DNA of 59,406 nt, taken from contig CAYLQA010000017.1 of the NCBI GenBank assembly GCA_964385695.1, positions 1 to 59,406 on the forward strand, read 5' to 3'. Made by a program: the position numbers and the translations under genes. A model generated the notes under the pieces. The model made no database searches. It saw only the letters and a program-made list of their open reading frames with translations, and was not told the origin of the DNA. Position 1 is the first letter of the stretch. Each line of letters begins with the position of its first letter. This DNA is from CAYLQA01 sp964385695. Lineage in GTDB: Bacteria > Desulfobacterota > Desulfobulbia > Desulfobulbales > Desulfurivibrionaceae. Positions 41,700-49,545 of the stretch are shown piece by piece.

Positions 41700-42449
41700 A
41701 TGGCAAGAAATATAGTTGTTGTTGATAGTTCAACAAGTATGCGACGCATCATCAGAACCATGATACAGTCAGCGGTGAACGATGCGATAGTCAGCGAAGC
41801 AAAAGATTGTAATGTTGCTATGGAGTTGGTTCAAAACGATCCGCAAAATTTAGTTCTGTTTTCCAAAGAGTCATCCGACCAGAAATGGTTGGATTTTATC
41901 AAGAAAGAATCAGGCAAAAAGCAGGAATCCAAAACCCATTATGTCGTCTTCACCTCCAGTAAAAACGAGGATTTCTTGAAAGAGATCAAGCAGTATGGTG
42001 TGTTGCACCATCTGATTATACCCTTTTCCCCGACAAGCATTGGCGATTTTATCACTGAAATTTGTAATCCCTTTGTGATGCGTTCATCACGCCGGTACAG
42101 TGCTCCAAACACCACGGCAATTTTGGCCCAAGGGGCTGAAACGCATTGTGCCGAGGTGGTCAACTTCAGTGAGGGGGGCATGCTCTGTGAGCTCGAAGCC
42201 CCAAGCCGTTATGCGTGGGCCGCGCCGGTAATGGCTACTTTGGAGTTTGTGATTGACGATGAAAAGATTACTGCCGACGGATTGTTTTCAGTCATCAGCA
42301 GGATGATTGTTGTTGCCTCAAATCCGGATTATTCGCCGAAGCGTATTCGTCTGGCCTACCGTTTCGTTACTGTTCCAGAGGAGAGTAAGACCGCGCTTGC
42401 CAAGGCCTTTGACAATGTCGAGAACCTAGAGGAACGTTTTCAGCAATAA
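41700..42449 (+). CDS. PilZ-domain protein with degenerate receiver-like N terminus
   Basis: Residues 1-120 follow the response-regulator fold (NIVVVDSSTSMRRIIRTMI, LVLFSKESS, HYVVFTSSKNE, HLIIPFSPTSI), but the acidic pocket is degraded and the phospho-acceptor Asp is replaced in LVLFSKE. Residues 125-235 look like a PilZ c-di-GMP-binding domain (SSRRYSAPN, then VVNFSEGGMLCEL, the expected RxxR and (D/N)xSxxG motifs in modified form). It may be a c-di-GMP effector acting through a phosphorylation-independent receiver. Its stop is 11 bases from the end of the convergent dxs gene. Confidence 0.8.
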   Translation: MARNIVVVDSSTSMRRIIRTMIQSAVNDAIVSEAKDCNVAMELVQNDPQNLVLFSKESSDQKWLDFIKKESGKKQESKTHYVVFTSSKNEDFLKEIKQYGVLHHLIIPFSPTSIGDFITEICNPFVMRSSRRYSAPNTTAILAQGAETHCAEVVNFSEGGMLCELEAPSRYAWAAPVMATLEFVIDDEKITADGLFSVISRMIVVASNPDYSPKRIRLAYRFVTVPEESKTALAKAFDNVENLEERFQQ

Positions 42450-42456
42450 TAACAAT

Positions 42457-42484
42457 AAACTTACCCTTGGTTGCCGGTAAGTTT
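42457..42484 (+). terminator. Hairpin between the PilZ gene and dxs
   Basis: AAACTTACC (42457-42465) and GGTAAGTTT (42476-42484) form a 9-bp stem with a 10-base loop followed by TAAGG. It overlaps the dxs stop region. It could end plus-strand transcription of the PilZ gene, but the T run is short. Confidence 0.45.
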
Positions 42485-44353
42485 TAAGGCCTCGTTTATA
42501 ATGGCTGGGGTGTCGATCTTGGCCTTATGACGCAATATATCCTGGGTGCCGTGCTCAATGAACTTGTCCGGTAGTCCCAGGATTTTTGTTTGTATGCCAG
42601 TGAGATTCTTGGTGGTAAAAAGCTCGAGAATGCTGCTGCCGAAGCCGCCTTTTTTCACATTGTCTTCAATGGTAATGACCTTCCTGGTTTTTTGTGCCCA
42701 TTTGCAGATGAGTTCGCCGTCCAGGGGTTTTATAAAGCGCGGGTTAATGACAGCGGCCTCAATCCCGAGTTTTGCTAAGCCATCAGCCGCTTCAAGTGCG
42801 GTATAGACACGGTTGCCAATGGGGAGTAAGAGTAGGTCCTCACCTTCACGCAGCACCTCGCCTTCCCCCAAGGGGATTTTGACAAGTTCATCCCTCATCG
42901 TAATGCCTTCACCATTAGCACGCGGATAGCGCACTGCAGCCGGGCCCGGATACATGATTGCGGTGTAGAGCATATGTCTTAGCTCCTCTTCATCCTTTGG
43001 CGCCATAAAGACCAGGTTGGGGATAAAGCGGAAAAAGCTCAGATCAAAAACACCGTGGTGGGTCGGCCCGTCATCGCCAACCAGGCCGCCACGATCAACC
43101 GCAAAAGTTACCGGCAGGTTCGGGAGACAGACATCATGAATGACCTGATCCAGGGCGCGTTGGAAAAAGGTTGAGTAGACGGCCACAACCGGCAGCATCC
43201 CTTCCGTAGCCATACCCGCAGCATAGGTGACAGCATGCTGTTCGGCAATGCCTACGTCAAAAAATCTGTCAGGATATTGCTCGGCAAATGGAATGAGTCC
43301 TGTCCCTGCTGGCATTGCTGCAGTTATTGCCGCAACCCTCGGGTCCTGTTCGGCAATCTGGCACAGGGTTTCGCCGAATATCTTTGTATAACTGGGGGGG
43401 GCCGGCGGAGTTGGAACGGGTTTGCCGGTTTCTATAACAAAGGGACCAACACCGTGATAATCGCCAGGGTTTTCCTCGGCTGGCTGGTAGCCTTTGCCCT
43501 TTGAGGTGAGGACATGGATCAGGACCGGGCCATCTGAAAAATCGCGGACATTCTTCAAGGTATCTAAAAGGCTGTCCAACTGATGGCCGGGGATTGGTCC
43601 TATGTATTCAAATTTCAGGGCCTCAAAGAGCATGCCCGGCGTAAAAAATCCCTTAATGCTTTCTTCACTTTTCTTTAAAACTTGCAGGATATTTTCGCCG
43701 ACATTGTGAAAGGATTTAAGGAAATGCTCCATATCCTTTTTGAATTTTACCGCGGTCTTGCTGGTCAGCTTACGGCTCAAAAAGCTTGAAAGGGCGCCGA
43801 CATTGGGGGAGATGGACATCTCGTTATCATTAAGGATAACGATAAGGTTTTTATGCAAATGACCGGCCTGGTTCAGGGCCTCAAAGGCCATGCCCCCGGT
43901 CATGGAGCCATCACCGATAACGGCAATTGATTTATTGGTGTCACCCTTTAAGTCCTTGGCCGTTGTAATACCGAGGCTCGCGGAGATGGATGTACTGCTA
44001 TGTCCCGTATCAAACGCGTCATACGGGCTTTCATCGCGTTTGGGAAAGCCGCTGATTCCTTCATATTGCCGTAAGGTGTGGAATTCGTCCCTTCTGCCTG
44101 TGAGCAGTTTATGGGCATAGCATTGGTGTCCCACATCCCAAACGATTTTATCGTCCGGTGTGTTAAAGACATAATGCAGGGCCATGGTGAGTTCAACCAC
44201 CCCCAGGCATGGGGCCAGATGCCCGCCTGTCTGGGAAACCGTGTTGATTATGGCGTGACGAATTTCCTCGGCCAGTTGAGGGAGATCCTCGAGCGCGAGT
44301 TTGCGTAAATCGTCAGGGGAGTTGATGTTGTCAAGCATTGGTGTTTGACTCAT
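42461..44353 (-). CDS. dxs: 1-deoxy-D-xylulose-5-phosphate synthase
   Basis: DXS condenses pyruvate and glyceraldehyde 3-phosphate to start the MEP isoprenoid pathway, using thiamine diphosphate. The 630-residue protein has VWDVGHQCYAHKLLTGR, the diphosphate/metal site IGDGSMTGGMAFEALNQAG, DVGIAEQHAVTYAAGMA (catalytic Glu), VDRGGLVGDDGPTHHG and a C-terminal transketolase domain. It follows ispA and xseB on the same strand in the common xseB-ispA-dxs order. Confidence 0.96.
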   Translation of the reverse strand: MSQTPMLDNINSPDDLRKLALEDLPQLAEEIRHAIINTVSQTGGHLAPCLGVVELTMALHYVFNTPDDKIVWDVGHQCYAHKLLTGRRDEFHTLRQYEGISGFPKRDESPYDAFDTGHSSTSISASLGITTAKDLKGDTNKSIAVIGDGSMTGGMAFEALNQAGHLHKNLIVILNDNEMSISPNVGALSSFLSRKLTSKTAVKFKKDMEHFLKSFHNVGENILQVLKKSEESIKGFFTPGMLFEALKFEYIGPIPGHQLDSLLDTLKNVRDFSDGPVLIHVLTSKGKGYQPAEENPGDYHGVGPFVIETGKPVPTPPAPPSYTKIFGETLCQIAEQDPRVAAITAAMPAGTGLIPFAEQYPDRFFDVGIAEQHAVTYAAGMATEGMLPVVAVYSTFFQRALDQVIHDVCLPNLPVTFAVDRGGLVGDDGPTHHGVFDLSFFRFIPNLVFMAPKDEEELRHMLYTAIMYPGPAAVRYPRANGEGITMRDELVKIPLGEGEVLREGEDLLLLPIGNRVYTALEAADGLAKLGIEAAVINPRFIKPLDGELICKWAQKTRKVITIEDNVKKGGFGSSILELFTTKNLTGIQTKILGLPDKFIEHGTQDILRHKAKIDTPAIINEALKLTGNQG

Positions 44354-44386
44354 CTTATATATCCTAATGGGAAAGAATTAATCTCT

Positions 44387-45277
44387 TTAGTTGGTACGAT
44401 CATAGATATACCGAGCCAGCGCACGTAAGGGCTCAGCCTTATGATCAAATATCTCGAGGGCATCAATGGCTTTTGCCACGGCATCCTCTGCCATGGTTCT
44501 TGTTTTTTCGACCCCGAAAAAAGCCGGGTAGGTTGCCTTGTTTCGTTCGGCATCAGCACCTGCTGTTTTGCCGAGTTCTTCGGTTGAACCGACAACATCA
44601 AGCAGGTCATCCACAATTTGAAAAGCAAGGCCCACATTTTTGCCGTAGGTACCCATGGCGGCAAGTTCAGTTTCACCAGCTCCCGCGAAGATGGCCCCGG
44701 CCTCAACCGAGGCGGTAATGAGCGCACCGGTCTTGGTTCTATGGATAAGCTGTAAATGATCAAAGTCGATTTCTTTGCCTTCTGCCGCCAGATCAAGGGA
44801 TTGGCCGCCAACCATTCCTAAAGGGCCGATTGCCTGGGAAATGGTCCGGATGATATTCACCTGCGCCTCTGGAGCAATGTTGCCTTTTACCTCTTGATGA
44901 CACATCAATTCAAAGGCAAAGCTTAAGAGCCCGTCACCGGCCAGGATTGCCTCTGCCTCACCATAGACTACATGGTTTGTTGGCTTTCCCCTTCTCAGGT
45001 CGTCGTCATCCATGGCCGGCAGATCATCGTGGATCAGAGAATAGGTATGGATGCACTCAAGGGCGCAAGCAATGGGAAGCAGCGGCTGTGAATCCTTGCC
45101 AAGGGCCTCGGCTGCAGCAAGGGCAAGGATAGGGCGAATCCTCTTTCCGCCGGCAAAAAGGCTGTAGCGCATGGCCTTGATGTGCTGGGCATGCGGGCTC
45201 TCTTCAGAGAGCATAAACCTCTGCAGCGCATGTTCAACTACAGCGCATTTATCTTTCAGAAAAGTCTGTATATCCAT
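44387..45277 (-). CDS. ispA: Polyprenyl (farnesyl/geranylgeranyl) diphosphate synthase
   Basis: The 296-residue E-isoprenyl diphosphate synthase has the first Asp-rich motif SLIHDDLPAMDDDDLRRGKP and the second FQIVDDLLDVVG, which bind Mg-diphosphate. Chain length is not fixed by eye; the position before FARM and the synteny with dxs and xseB favour FPP synthase. It catalyses addition of IPP to DMAPP and GPP. The gap to dxs is 33 bases and to xseB 8 bases, consistent with one operon. Confidence 0.94.
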   Translation of the reverse strand: MDIQTFLKDKCAVVEHALQRFMLSEESPHAQHIKAMRYSLFAGGKRIRPILALAAAEALGKDSQPLLPIACALECIHTYSLIHDDLPAMDDDDLRRGKPTNHVVYGEAEAILAGDGLLSFAFELMCHQEVKGNIAPEAQVNIIRTISQAIGPLGMVGGQSLDLAAEGKEIDFDHLQLIHRTKTGALITASVEAGAIFAGAGETELAAMGTYGKNVGLAFQIVDDLLDVVGSTEELGKTAGADAERNKATYPAFFGVEKTRTMAEDAVAKAIDALEIFDHKAEPLRALARYIYDRTN

Positions 45278-45285
45278 CTTGGGGC

Positions 45286-45528
45286 TTATTGATCTTCTGC
45301 TGTGTCGTTGTACTCGTCAAGGGAAACCGGGTTGAGCGCGCCATTTTTTTTGAGCAGGATATCCACCTTGCCCTGGGCCTCATCAAGCTTCTTGTTGCAG
45401 AATTCAGCAAGTTTGATTCCCTCGTCAAATTTTTTGAGTGACGCATCTAGGCTGATGTCACCATCCTCAAGTTCCTGGGTGATATTCTCAAGCCTTTCCA
45501 AGGCATCTTCAAAGGTTTTTTTTGCCAT
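45286..45528 (-). CDS. xseB: Exodeoxyribonuclease VII small subunit
   Basis: The 80-residue protein begins KKTFEDALERLENITQELED and continues SLDASLKKFDEGIKLAEFCN, the helical signature of XseB. It forms exonuclease VII with XseA, which is not in the window. It starts the xseB-ispA-dxs operon; the promoter should lie in 45529-45723. Confidence 0.95.
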   Translation of the reverse strand: MAKKTFEDALERLENITQELEDGDISLDASLKKFDEGIKLAEFCNKKLDEAQGKVDILLKKNGALNPVSLDEYNDTAEDQ

Positions 45529-45723
45529 AATGACGTGTCCCTTTGCGATTCATACAACACATATTTATTCGGAATTTTATTAAGAGAAGGACATACAATA
45601 TATAAATATATTCCATGCGGCAATCTCTTTCCAAAAAAACCTGAGTGTGGTAGCTTTTTTTGACCTTTACGGTCAATATTTACTGTTCCCTTTACCAAAG
45701 AAATAATCATAACTTTTACAGCC

Positions 45724-46641
45724 ATGTCTCCTTTGATTTACGATCATATTACCAGGTTCTCTCGCTGGCTCGAGGTGGAAAAGGGGTATTCACTGAACAC
45801 GGTCAAAAGTTATGGCAGGGATCTTGATGAATTTCTTGAGCATGTTGGGCGTGAGCTTACGCTTCACGAACTGGATTCGTCCTTGATTCGTTCCTATGTT
45901 TTTTCCATAAACAGCAGAAATAAATCCAGCTCTGTTGCCAGAAAGCTCTCTGCGCTGAGGTCCTTTGTCCGTTATCTGCAAAAAGAGGAGATCATAACCT
46001 CTAATCCTGTGGCAGCTATTTCCATGCCAAAACAGGAAAAGCATATGCCTGTCTTTTTGACAGTTGACGAGGTTTTTAATCTTCTTGATATGCCGGGTGA
46101 GGCTGATACTTTTGCTGCACGGGATAAGGCCATTTTAGAAATGCTTTACTCTGCCGGCTTGCGGGTAGCGGAATTGGTCGGCCTGAACTTGAATAATCTT
46201 GATTTTGCCGAGGGAATGGTTAGGGTTACCGGGAAAGGAAACAGGGAGCGGTTGGTACCCATCGGCCGCCCCGCCCTTGAGGCGATTTCTTCTTATCTGT
46301 CGCAACGTGATCATTTGATTGCTGAGTGCCTGAAACGGGGCAAAGAGCCTGAGAAGGAGGGGTTGTTTCTCAATAACCGTGGCACGCGGCTTACCGCGAG
46401 GAGTGTGGAGCGGTTGGTCGGCAGTTATGCCCAGCGGGCAGGAATAACGGCCAGGGTTACGCCCCATGCTTTGCGGCATTCATTTGCCACGCACATGCTG
46501 GAGATGGGAGCGGATTTGAGAACGGTGCAGGAGCTTCTGGGGCACGTCAGTCTTTCCACCACCCAGAAATATACGCACTTGAACCTTGATTATCTCTCTG
46601 AGGTTTACGATAAGGCACATCCTAAGGCGAGAAATAAATAA
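45724..46641 (+). CDS. xerC: Tyrosine recombinase XerC/XerD-type
   Basis: The 305-residue protein has an N-terminal SAM-like core-binding domain and a catalytic domain with GLRVAELVGLNL, HALRHSFATHMLEMGADLRT and LGHVSLSTTQKYTHLNL, giving the Arg-His-Arg-His-Tyr set. It lacks the insertion seen in the integron integrase at 16169, so it is a chromosomal dimer-resolution recombinase. Placement upstream of hslVU is common for xerC in several Gram-negative and Gram-positive groups. No Shine-Dalgarno is evident at the chosen ATG. XerC and XerD cannot be separated with certainty by eye. Confidence 0.9.
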   Translation: MSPLIYDHITRFSRWLEVEKGYSLNTVKSYGRDLDEFLEHVGRELTLHELDSSLIRSYVFSINSRNKSSSVARKLSALRSFVRYLQKEEIITSNPVAAISMPKQEKHMPVFLTVDEVFNLLDMPGEADTFAARDKAILEMLYSAGLRVAELVGLNLNNLDFAEGMVRVTGKGNRERLVPIGRPALEAISSYLSQRDHLIAECLKRGKEPEKEGLFLNNRGTRLTARSVERLVGSYAQRAGITARVTPHALRHSFATHMLEMGADLRTVQELLGHVSLSTTQKYTHLNLDYLSEVYDKAHPKARNK

Positions 46642-46726
46642 ACGATCGAAGTATAACCGCGGTGTGATCAAGCCACACGGCTATAGTTTCATCTGCCCTT
46701 TGTTATAGGGGCTGAGGAGGATATTT

Positions 46727-47266
46727 GTGAAAATTCGTTCAACAACAATTGTCGCTGTGCGGCATAAGGGTGAGGTGGCAGTGGCTGGTGATGGCCAGGT
46801 TTCCTTGGGCAATACCGTTATGAAACATGCAGCCCGTAAGGTGCGCAGGTTATACGGAGACAAGGTCATCACCGGCTTTGCCGGAAGCACGGCCGATGCC
46901 TTTACCCTGTTTGATAAACTCGAGCAAAAGCTTGAGCAATATGATGGAAACTTGATGCGGGCGGCGGTTGAGCTGGCGAAAGAGTGGCGTACTGACAAGA
47001 TGCTCAGAAAGCTTGAGGCGTTTCTCATAGCAGTGGACAAGAATTATTCTCTGTTATTGAGCGGTACCGGTGATGTGATTGAGTCTGATGACGGTATTTT
47101 GGCCATCGGCTCGGGCGGCCCGTATGCCCAGGCTGCCGCAAAGGCTTTGACCCAGCACTCCACTCTTTCTGCCACAGAGGTAGCCGACACTGCGCTGAAT
47201 ATTGCCGCATCGATCTGTGTGTATACGAACGACAACATTGTGCTGGAAAAGATGGAGTGTGCGTAA
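46727..47266 (+). CDS. hslV: ATP-dependent protease subunit HslV
   Basis: The start is GTG (46727) with GAGGAGG upstream. The 179-residue chain begins MKIRSTTIVAVRHKGEVAVA; processing should expose the catalytic Thr of TTIVAV. GSGGPYAQAAAKAL and AGSTADAFTLFDKLE are typical. HslV forms a two-ring proteasome-like peptidase activated by HslU, encoded 45 bases downstream. Confidence 0.96.
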   Translation: MKIRSTTIVAVRHKGEVAVAGDGQVSLGNTVMKHAARKVRRLYGDKVITGFAGSTADAFTLFDKLEQKLEQYDGNLMRAAVELAKEWRTDKMLRKLEAFLIAVDKNYSLLLSGTGDVIESDDGILAIGSGGPYAQAAAKALTQHSTLSATEVADTALNIAASICVYTNDNIVLEKMECA

Positions 47267-47311
47267 TTTTACGTTTTACTCTGCTGTATTGTTATGAAAG
47301 GTGAATTTGTA

Positions 47312-48700
47312 ATGAATGTTGAAAGTACCCTGACCCCACGGGAGACCGTGCTCGAACTTGATAAATATATAATCGGCCAGGATAACGCCAAGCGATCCGT
47401 GGCCATTGCCTTGCGTAATCGTTGGCGCAGGCAACAGGTTGCCCCCCCGTTGCGTGATGAGATAGCCCCCAAAAACATCATCATGATAGGTCCGACCGGT
47501 GTCGGTAAAACAGAGATTGCCAGACGTTTGGCCAGCCTTGCTCAATCACCATTTTTGAAAGTTGAGGCCTCAAAATTTACCGAAGTCGGGTATGTTGGGC
47601 GCGACGTGGAATCCATGATTCGCGATTTGGTTGAGCTTGCCATTAATATGGTCCGTGATGAGGAAAAGGATAAGGTAACGCAAAAGGCAAAAGAACAGGC
47701 AGAGGAAAGGATGCTTGATATTCTTGTGCCGCCTAAACCAGCCCCTTCTCATCTCGGGCAGGTGCAATCCCTGGAAGAGCGGCAACATGAGGCTTCGGTG
47801 CCTGAGATAGATTCTACCCGGGAAAAGTTTCGCACAATGCTCCGCGAGGGTAAGCTTGACGCTCGGGAAGTGGAGATGAAAGTTGAGCAACCCCAAGCCA
47901 TGCCCATGGTCGAAGTGCTGTCCAACACCGGTGGTATGGAGGATATGGGATCCGGCCTCAAAGACATGTTCGGCAAGATGTTTCCGCAAAAGAGCCGTCG
48001 GACTAAAATGAAGGTTAAGGATGCCATGGGGGTGTTGCAGAAAACCGAGGCGGAAAAACTTGTGGACATGGAAAACGTTACCACGCTTGCCATCCGCCGC
48101 ACTGAGCAATCCGGCATCATATTTCTTGATGAGATTGATAAAATTGCCTCTCGCCAGGGGGGAAGCGCCCAGAGTGCTGAGGTTTCGCGCGAGGGAGTGC
48201 AGCGCGATCTATTGCCCATTGTGGAAGGTTCTACCGTGACCACAAAATATGGCATGGTGAAGACCGATCATATCCTTTTCATTGCCAGCGGTGCCTTTCA
48301 CCTCTGCAAGCCCTCGGATTTAGTGCCTGAGTTGCAAGGGCGTTTCCCGATTCGGGTGGAGTTGAATGCCCTTGGCGAGGATGAATTTTTCAGAATTCTT
48401 ACCGAACCGCAAAATGCACTTATAAAACAGTATATTGCCTTGATGGAGACCGAGGGCATCGAGCTTGATTTTGCCGAAGATTCCATCCGTGAAATGGCCC
48501 GCATCGCTGCTGAGGTCAATAAAAAGACGGAAAATATCGGTGCCAGAAGGTTGCATACCATTATCGAACGTTTGTTGGATGAGCTTTCCTTTGATGCCCC
48601 AGATAGAGGGGAAAGAAAGTTTACTGTTTCGGCAGAGTATGTGAAGGAGCAACTCTCCTCAATTTCCGAGGATGAGGATCTGAGCCGTTTCATTCTGTAA
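47312..48700 (+). CDS. hslU: ATP-dependent protease ATPase subunit HslU
   Basis: I chose the ATG at 47312, preceded by AAAGGTGA; another in-frame ATG lies six codons upstream. The protein (about 462 residues) has LDKYIIGQDNAKRSVAIALR, Walker A GPTGVGKTEIARRLA, the GYVGRDVES pore loop region, Walker B IIFLDEIDKIA, and a C terminus ending LSRFIL that inserts into HslV. HslU unfolds substrates for HslV. The central I-domain (about 110-245) is of normal size. Confidence 0.96.
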   Translation: MNVESTLTPRETVLELDKYIIGQDNAKRSVAIALRNRWRRQQVAPPLRDEIAPKNIIMIGPTGVGKTEIARRLASLAQSPFLKVEASKFTEVGYVGRDVESMIRDLVELAINMVRDEEKDKVTQKAKEQAEERMLDILVPPKPAPSHLGQVQSLEERQHEASVPEIDSTREKFRTMLREGKLDAREVEMKVEQPQAMPMVEVLSNTGGMEDMGSGLKDMFGKMFPQKSRRTKMKVKDAMGVLQKTEAEKLVDMENVTTLAIRRTEQSGIIFLDEIDKIASRQGGSAQSAEVSREGVQRDLLPIVEGSTVTTKYGMVKTDHILFIASGAFHLCKPSDLVPELQGRFPIRVELNALGEDEFFRILTEPQNALIKQYIALMETEGIELDFAEDSIREMARIAAEVNKKTENIGARRLHTIIERLLDELSFDAPDRGERKFTVSAEYVKEQLSSISEDEDLSRFIL

Positions 48701-48722
48701 TTAACTTAAGAAGAGTTTTTTT

Positions 48723-49286
48723 ATGTTTAATTTTTTTCGCTCAAAAAAGAATTCCGCTCCTCAGTTGGATGAGGCTGAAGAGTATAATTATTGCCCAAAG
48801 TGCAACGATGAATATCTGGCACATGTCACCACTTGCGCTGCCTGTAATGTCCCGCTCATTTCAGGCAAAGCAAAGGTTGCCGTGCAGCAGGAGCGCAGCA
48901 ATTTTCTGGCAAGTCGCAAAGGCGAATTGACTCCTGATGATGATATTGTTGCCATCCATCAGGGTAAATTGCCTGATGTGAAACATGTTCAGGGTCTGCT
49001 AAAGCGTGAGAATATCGGCAGTCTTGTTGCTGGGGATGAGCAGTCGTGCGGCAAGGGGTGTTGTGGCGGCGGCAGTGTTATGCTGCAGGTGCGGCGTGAT
49101 GATGCCCAGGCTGCCATGCTGATTCTGCAAAAAGAGCATATTCGCACCACCGGTCTCAGCGGGACAGACCTTACCCATGCCGAGGCAATATTTAATGCCG
49201 ATGCTGCCCAGGCCGTTTGCCCGGCCTGCGGCGCAAGTTTTTCTACAGAAAATCCTATCTGCCCGGAATGTGGGCTCTGCTTTTAG
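48723..49286 (+). CDS. Double zinc-ribbon protein with DUF2007-like core
   Basis: The 187-residue protein has an N-terminal zinc ribbon (CPKCNDEYLAHVTTCAAC, residues about 24-41) and a C-terminal one (CPACGASFSTENPICPEC, about 166-183). Between them is a ferredoxin-like DUF2007 domain (DIVAIHQGKLPDVKHVQGLL ... RRDDAQAAMLIL) with an inserted CGKGCCGGG loop. The function is unknown; DUF2007 domains occur in putative signal-transducing proteins. It lies 22 bases after hslU and may be cotranscribed. Tandem repeats follow its stop codon immediately. Confidence 0.85.
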   Translation: MFNFFRSKKNSAPQLDEAEEYNYCPKCNDEYLAHVTTCAACNVPLISGKAKVAVQQERSNFLASRKGELTPDDDIVAIHQGKLPDVKHVQGLLKRENIGSLVAGDEQSCGKGCCGGGSVMLQVRRDDAQAAMLILQKEHIRTTGLSGTDLTHAEAIFNADAAQAVCPACGASFSTENPICPECGLCF

Positions 49287-49291
49287 AGCAA

Positions 49292-49347
49292 GTGATAAGT
49301 GATAAGTGATAAGTGATAAGTGATAAGTGATAAGTGATAAGTGATAA
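49292..49347 (+). repeat. 7-bp tandem repeat GTGATAA, 8 copies
   Basis: Eight perfect copies of GTGATAA start 6 bases after the stop of the zinc-ribbon gene. The region codes for nothing supportable; open frames through it are artefacts of the repeat. Confidence 0.97.
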
Positions 49348-49383
49348 AAAAATGTTGCCAACGAGTTGATTTGTCAATACTTT

Positions 49384-49445
49384 TTACCCGTTACCCGTTA
49401 CCCGTTACCCGTTACCCGTTACCCGTTACCCGTTACCCGTTACCC
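49384..49445 (+). repeat. 7-bp tandem repeat TTACCCG, 8.9 copies up to the gap
   Basis: At least eight perfect copies of TTACCCG plus TTACCC run into the N block. GTTAC immediately after the gap fits the same repeat, so the array probably continues through the gap. It is a different heptamer from the one 36 bases upstream. Confidence 0.97.
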
Positions 49446-49545
49446 NNNNNNNNNNNNNNNNNNNNNNNNNNNNNNNNNNNNNNNNNNNNNNNNNNNNNNN
49501 NNNNNNNNNNNNNNNNNNNNNNNNNNNNNNNNNNNNNNNNNNNNN
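49446..49545. other. Assembly gap of 100 N
   Basis: A run of exactly 100 N, the usual scaffold placeholder, lies inside the TTACCCG array. The true length is unknown. The 3' end of the minus-strand kinase gene lies in or next to it. Confidence 0.98.

Noticed and set aside
46641..46727. Hairpin-like GGTGTG/CACAC sequence between xerC and hslV as a terminator
   Set aside because: The stem is short and has no T run, so xerC and hslV may be cotranscribed.
49292..49445. Tandem repeats as a possible CRISPR array
   Set aside because: Units are 7 bp with no spacers, and there are no cas genes.
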